In this document: piece by piece, positions 7,584 to 13,295 of the stretch | Layout of the letters: every line of letters begins with the position of its first letter | Numbering within the stretch: the stretch's first letter is position 1 | Assembly (NCBI GenBank): GCA_023437285.1 | Contig: JAEZGP010000189.1 | Location: 1 to 13,295 of the forward strand | Direction of reading: 5' to 3' | Source of the DNA: Actinomycetes bacterium | Lineage (GTDB): Bacteria; Actinomycetota; Actinomycetes; Mycobacteriales; Micromonosporaceae | Length of the DNA stretch: 13,295 nucleotides | Notes under the pieces: model-generated | Told to the model about the DNA's origin: nothing | Seen by the model: the letters and a program-made list of their open reading frames with translations, nothing else | The model's database searches: none | Made by a program: the position numbers and the translations under genes

Positions 7584-7611
7584 AAGGGACGCGGCTCGCG
7601 CCGCGTCCCTT
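7584..7611 (+). terminator. Hairpin terminator after the DoxX-like gene
   Basis: AAGGGACGCGGC (7584-7595), a TCGC loop and the exact reverse complement (7600-7611) form a perfect 12-bp stem 16 bases after the stop codon. The T run is short (TTCTGCGTGTT), as is usual in actinomycetes. It separates this gene from the hydrolase downstream. Confidence 0.85.
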
Positions 7612-7679
7612 CTGCGTGTTCCGGCAGGCCAGCGACGGCGGGCCTGCGCGTAACGCCCGGAGTGAGGCAGGCTGGGCCG

Positions 7680-8870
7680 ATGATCGACGCACTGTCTCCG
7701 TCCGGGCTGCACCGGCTGCACGAGGCCATGGCGGACCGGGTCGGCCGCGGCGAACTGCCGGGCCTGGTCACGCTGCTGGCTCGCGGCGACGAGGTGCACG
7801 TGGACGTCATCGGCACCCACGACGTCGACGGTGCGACCCCGATGTCGCGCGACACGTTGTTCCGGGCCGGCTCGCTCACCAAGCCGATGCTGGCCGCGGT
7901 CACCCTGATGCTGGTCGAGGACGGCGTACTCGACCTCGCCGAACCCGTCGACCGGCTGCTGCCGGAACTCGCCGGCCGCCGGGTCCTGGCCCGGGTGGAC
8001 GGGCCGCTCGAGCAGACCGTGCCCGCGCACCGACCGGTGACCGTGGAGGATCTGCTCACCTTCCGGATGGGCTTCGGCATCATCACCGAGCCGGAGGTCA
8101 ACCCGCCGTACCCGATCGTGCGGGCCGCGGAGGCGCTGCGGCTGGCCCTGGCGGCACCCGACCCGCGCACGCCGTACCCGCCCGACGAGTGGATCAAGGC
8201 GTTCGCGACGCTGCCGCTGATGTACCAGCCCGGCGAACGCTGGCAGTACAACGCGGGCTCGCTGGTGCTCGGCGTGCTGGTCGCCCGGGCCGCGGGCCGG
8301 CCGCTGGACGAGGTGCTCGACTCGCGGCTCTGCGCACCGCTGGGCATGGCCGACACCGGTTTCTGGACCACCAACGTCACCCGCCTGCCCGGGCACTACC
8401 AGACCGGCGCGGACGGCAGCGGGCTGAGCCGGCACACCGCGACACCCGCGGCGGACTGGACCCGTCCACCGGCCTTCCCGTCCGGCGCCGGCGGGCTGCT
8501 GACCAGCGCGGACGACCTGCTGGCCTTCGCTCGCCTGCTGCTTGCCGGCGGCGTGCACCGCGGCCGGCGGCTGCTGTCGGCGGAGTCGGTGGCGCGGATG
8601 ACCACGAACCAACTCACCCCGCAGCAGATCGCCACCGCCGGCATGCTGCTCGACGGTCAGGGCTGGGGTTACGGCATGGCCGTGGCCGTCGCACCCGACG
8701 AGGTCAGCGCGACGCCGGGCCGCTACGGCTGGGACGGCGGCTACGGCACCACCTGGTACACCGACCCGGACCGCGGCCTCATCGCGATCGCCCTGACCCA
8801 GACCACGGACTTCCTGTTCAACGGCGGCCGCGACGAGTTCCTCCGGCTGGCGTTCGCGGCGGCCGGCTGA
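7680..8870 (+). CDS. Serine hydrolase of the beta-lactamase/class C (PF00144) family, 396 aa
   Basis: This is a cytoplasmic penicillin-binding-protein-fold hydrolase, more likely an esterase or peptidase than a true beta-lactamase since no signal peptide is present. The nucleophile motif SxxK is S65-L-T-K68, the catalytic tyrosine motif is Y190-N191-A192, and a C-terminal GWDGGYGTTWY segment replaces the KTG triad, as is common in EstB-type members. Between these lies GERWQYNAGSLVLG, a family hallmark. ATG at 7680 is preferred; a GTG at 7662 is also in frame, and GGAGTGAGG (7659-7667) lies 12 bases upstream of the ATG, a loose Shine-Dalgarno match. No DosR-like site is visible upstream, so its membership of the stress locus is doubtful. 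Substrate is unknown. Confidence 0.9.
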   Translation: MIDALSPSGLHRLHEAMADRVGRGELPGLVTLLARGDEVHVDVIGTHDVDGATPMSRDTLFRAGSLTKPMLAAVTLMLVEDGVLDLAEPVDRLLPELAGRRVLARVDGPLEQTVPAHRPVTVEDLLTFRMGFGIITEPEVNPPYPIVRAAEALRLALAAPDPRTPYPPDEWIKAFATLPLMYQPGERWQYNAGSLVLGVLVARAAGRPLDEVLDSRLCAPLGMADTGFWTTNVTRLPGHYQTGADGSGLSRHTATPAADWTRPPAFPSGAGGLLTSADDLLAFARLLLAGGVHRGRRLLSAESVARMTTNQLTPQQIATAGMLLDGQGWGYGMAVAVAPDEVSATPGRYGWDGGYGTTWYTDPDRGLIAIALTQTTDFLFNGGRDEFLRLAFAAAG

Positions 8871-8904
8871 ACGGCGGTCGACTGAGCACCTCCGAGCAAC
8901 CGAA

Positions 8905-8941
8905 GAGCGCCGCCCGCCAGGGATGCTGGCGGGCGGTGCTC
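8905..8941. terminator. Bidirectional hairpin terminator between convergent genes
   Basis: A 16-bp stem with one G-T wobble (arms 8905-8920 and 8926-8941, loop GGATG) stands between the ends of the hydrolase (stop 8870) and the nitroreductase (stop 8955). It can terminate transcripts from both sides. Confidence 0.85.
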
Positions 8942-8954
8942 GTGCCGGATGAGG

Positions 8955-9938
8955 TCAGGCAGCCTGCACGAGGGCCGTGTCGAGGACCTCGGCGAGCGGG
9001 CGGCGCGACGTCGGGGTGCCCGGCAGGCCATAGCCCGTACGCAGCAGGATGCGCGGGGAGCCGCTGCGCCGCAGGCCCAGGCGCAGCTGTTCGCGGATGG
9101 CCGGCACGTCGATCGGTTGCGAGAACAGCGACGTGCTCAGCCCGTTCGCCGTCGCGGTGAGCAGGACCCGTTGCAGGGCCTGCCCGGCCACGAGGTCGTC
9201 GACGGGCAGGTCGCCGTGGGCGCCCAGCACCGCGACCAGCGGGTCGGTCTCGAACGGCCGGCTGACCGGCCGGGGCGGTCCGCCGAAGTCGCGAGTCACC
9301 AGCAGGTCCCCCGGGGTGGGGGCGGGTCCGCCGGCGCTGCTGGGTACGCCGTCGGGCTCGGTGTCGCCGCGGCGGGTCCAGGTGGCGAGTTCATGCCGGT
9401 ACGCCTCGTCGGTGTTGAGCAGCCCGTCGGCGGCCCGGACCAGTTCGGCCACCATCTCCAACGCCGCCGGGCCGATCATGAGATCGAGCCAGGCGCCCTC
9501 GTCCCGGGCCGCCTGCACGAGGCGGGTACGCAGGTCGGGTGCCACGTACGTGGCCAGGAACGGCTGGCGGTTGCTGTGCCGGCGCGCGATGGCGGCGTAC
9601 AACGTCTCCTCCCGCCACGTGGGCCGTGCCCGACCGACCACCTCGACCCGCGCGAGCAGGCTGTGGTCGCTACGGTCTGGCAGCAGCTCGTACGCCACCT
9701 CAAAACCCTGGTGGGCCAGGCCCAACCGCAGGTTGAGCAGGGCGGCGCCGCAGGACAGGCGCAGCGCGTAACCGTCCGGGTCGCTGGCCGGCAGCTGCCG
9801 GGAGAGGTCGGCGTAGAGGTCGACCGCCCGGTCGCGCAACCGGAAACGCCACGGCTGGGTGTTGTGTAGGGAGGGCGCCCGCACCGCCGCCTCGACGGCG
9901 GCGATGAGGTCGGTCCGGTCTACGACTGGATTGGTCAT
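8955..9938 (-). CDS. Acg-type nitroreductase-family flavoprotein, 327 aa
   Basis: This is a member of the Acg family (Mycobacterium tuberculosis Rv2032, Rv3131, Rv3127), nitroreductase-fold proteins that belong to the DosR hypoxia regulon; Acg itself binds FMN but is reported to lack classical activity. The family signature APSLHNTQPWRF is at residues 21-32, and RRHSNRQPF begins at 119. The length is close to the ~331 residues of the mycobacterial proteins and covers the two half-domains of the family. ATG at 9938 gives the canonical N-terminus; the Shine-Dalgarno match is weak. The open frame upstream of this is antisense-like noise over the stress-protein gene. It is last in a minus-strand set after the kinase and tandem stress protein, 41 bases downstream of the latter. 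Substrate and flavin binding are inferred from the family. Confidence 0.9.
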   Translation of the reverse strand: MTNPVVDRTDLIAAVEAAVRAPSLHNTQPWRFRLRDRAVDLYADLSRQLPASDPDGYALRLSCGAALLNLRLGLAHQGFEVAYELLPDRSDHSLLARVEVVGRARPTWREETLYAAIARRHSNRQPFLATYVAPDLRTRLVQAARDEGAWLDLMIGPAALEMVAELVRAADGLLNTDEAYRHELATWTRRGDTEPDGVPSSAGGPAPTPGDLLVTRDFGGPPRPVSRPFETDPLVAVLGAHGDLPVDDLVAGQALQRVLLTATANGLSTSLFSQPIDVPAIREQLRLGLRRSGSPRILLRTGYGLPGTPTSRRPLAEVLDTALVQAA

Positions 9939-9973
9939 CCGTTCACGATCCCGTGCCGGGGCGCCCAGGATCA

Positions 9974-9987
9974 GGGCCGTTAGGCCC
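9974..9987 (-). promoter_or_regulatory. Weak DosR-like site or small hairpin upstream of the nitroreductase
   Basis: GGGCCGTTAGGCCC matches 11 of 14 positions of GGGACTWWAGTCCC and lies 36-49 bases upstream of the nitroreductase ATG, spanning the stop codon of the stress-protein gene (9980-9982). It is equally readable as a GGGCC-TAAC-GGCCC hairpin at the end of that gene, so both roles are open. Confidence 0.35.
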
Positions 9988-10870
9988 GGTCCGGTGGGAC
10001 TGAGCGCACAATGGCGACCGGGCACTCCGCGTGGTGCACCAGGGCCTGGCTGACGGAGCCCAGCAGGAGGCCCCGGAAGCCGCCCCGACCCCGCGATCCG
10101 ACTACGACCAGCGAGGCGTGCGCACTCGTGTCGATCATCTCGGCCTCGGCGTCGGCACTGTGGGTCAGCCGCGTCTCGACGGCCACCTGCGGGTACTCGT
10201 CGGCGTAGCCGGCGACCGCCTCGGCCACGATAGTGGCGGCCTGCTTCTCCAACGCGACGGGGTCGACCTGGCCGTCGCCGGCCGCGTAGTCCGGCGCCCA
10301 CCACACGTGCTGGACCACGAGCGGCACCCGACGGGTGGCCGCCTCGGCGAACGCGAAGCCCACCGCCGCCGTACTGATCTCGGACCCGTCGACGCCCACG
10401 ACCACGGGCAGGCCCGGATGGGGGCGCTCGCCCGCGTCCGCCGGACGCACCACGATCACGGGACTCTTCGCGTGGGCGGCCACCTGCGACGAGACCGAAC
10501 CGAGCAGCAGCTCGGCGAACCCGCCGCGACCCCGGCAGCCGACGATCAGCAGCCGTGCCGACTCGCTGGCGGCGATCAGCGTGCCCGACGGATTGCCCGC
10601 GACCACCTGGGTCACGACCGTCAGGTCGGGGTGTTCGCGGCGCAGGTTGTCGGCCAGTTCGGTGAGCAGTTCCTCGCTCGCGGCGCGCCATTCGTCGACG
10701 CCGTGCGCGTACGGGGCGGCCATGCCGACCGCGGGGGCAAGCTGCATGACGTGCAGCAGGCACAGGGGCTGCCCGTACCGGACGGCGGTCTCGGCCGCCA
10801 ATTCGGTCGCGGCCTGCCCGGACGGCCCGCCGTCCACTCCAACAACGACCCCGGTGAACGCCTCGGACAT
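9980..10870 (-). CDS. Tandem-domain universal stress protein, 296 aa
   Basis: Two UspA domains lie in tandem, the arrangement typical of the mycobacterial DosR-regulon stress proteins (for example Rv2623). Domain 1 (about 5-142) has D13 and the ATP motif G111-x2-G114-x9-G124-S125. Domain 2 (about 153-291) has D161 and G258-x2-G261-x9-G271-S272. Both motifs are intact, so both domains probably bind nucleotide. The ATG at 10870 is supported by GAGAGGAG (10878-10885), seven bases upstream. The gene lies 61 bases after the kinase and 41 before the nitroreductase on the same strand, consistent with an operon that may also have internal promoters. Function is likely metabolic slowing or stress survival, by family analogy. 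Confidence 0.95.
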   Translation of the reverse strand: MSEAFTGVVVGVDGGPSGQAATELAAETAVRYGQPLCLLHVMQLAPAVGMAAPYAHGVDEWRAASEELLTELADNLRREHPDLTVVTQVVAGNPSGTLIAASESARLLIVGCRGRGGFAELLLGSVSSQVAAHAKSPVIVVRPADAGERPHPGLPVVVGVDGSEISTAAVGFAFAEAATRRVPLVVQHVWWAPDYAAGDGQVDPVALEKQAATIVAEAVAGYADEYPQVAVETRLTHSADAEAEMIDTSAHASLVVVGSRGRGGFRGLLLGSVSQALVHHAECPVAIVRSVPPDRA

Positions 10871-10928
10871 ACCACGGCTCCTCTCGTGCTGATCTCCCTA
10901 CCGTCGCAACGACCGAGCCGGGTGAACA

Positions 10929-13295
<2,367 letters not shown>

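Noticed and set aside
7612..7679. DosR-like box for the serine hydrolase
   Set aside because: No GGGAC/GTCCC half-sites with correct spacing are found in the short upstream gap.
9939..10763. Upstream extension of the nitroreductase frame
   Set aside because: It is an out-of-frame read of the stress-protein gene; the Acg-type N-terminus starts at 9938.

Overview
The window is about 13.3 kb of very GC-rich DNA (roughly 70% or more) with strong third-position GC bias, GTG starts and actinobacterial protein families. I infer a filamentous actinomycete, plausibly of the Micromonosporaceae type; the genus cannot be set from sequence alone. There are no RNA genes, insertion sequences or CRISPR arrays, and no gap above 300 bases without a gene.

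Left part (1-3190), minus strand: a 14-helix drug/proton antiporter of the EmrB/QacA type (48-1592) with its own promoter, and a DUF234-type ATPase (1714-3138) whose promoter region carries iterated ACTATC/GATAGT half-sites. Neither is obviously tied to the rest.

Centre (3194-7611): pyruvate formate-lyase (3921-6155) and its radical-SAM activase (3194-3934) overlap by 14 bp and lie just downstream of a single-domain universal stress protein gene (6230-6721). Divergent from that gene is a DoxX-like four-helix membrane protein (6992-7567) ending in a strong hairpin terminator. The divergent intergenic region holds a close match to the DosR/DevR box of mycobacteria (6879-6892), and a second, weaker box with back-to-back half-sites lies upstream of pflB (6212-6232).

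Right part (7680-13295): a plus-strand serine beta-lactamase-like hydrolase converges, across a bidirectional terminator, on a minus-strand set that reads sensor kinase (12644-10932), tandem universal stress protein (10870-9980), Acg-type nitroreductase (9938-8955). The kinase is a clear DosS/DosT homologue: two GAF domains, HisKA_3 and HATPase, with the haem-ligand histidine (H146), the distal tyrosine (Y168) and the phospho-acceptor H387 in register. A 5'-truncated membrane-anchored secreted-domain protein precedes it and runs off the window.

Taken together, this reads as an oxygen-sensing dormancy locus: a haem-GAF kinase, two universal stress proteins, an Acg-like flavoprotein, a DoxX-like membrane protein and fermentative pyruvate formate-lyase, with DosR-type boxes at several of their promoters. 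The cognate response regulator is not in the window. The linkage of pyruvate formate-lyase to the Dos circuit and the DosT-like haem pocket are the most interesting points.
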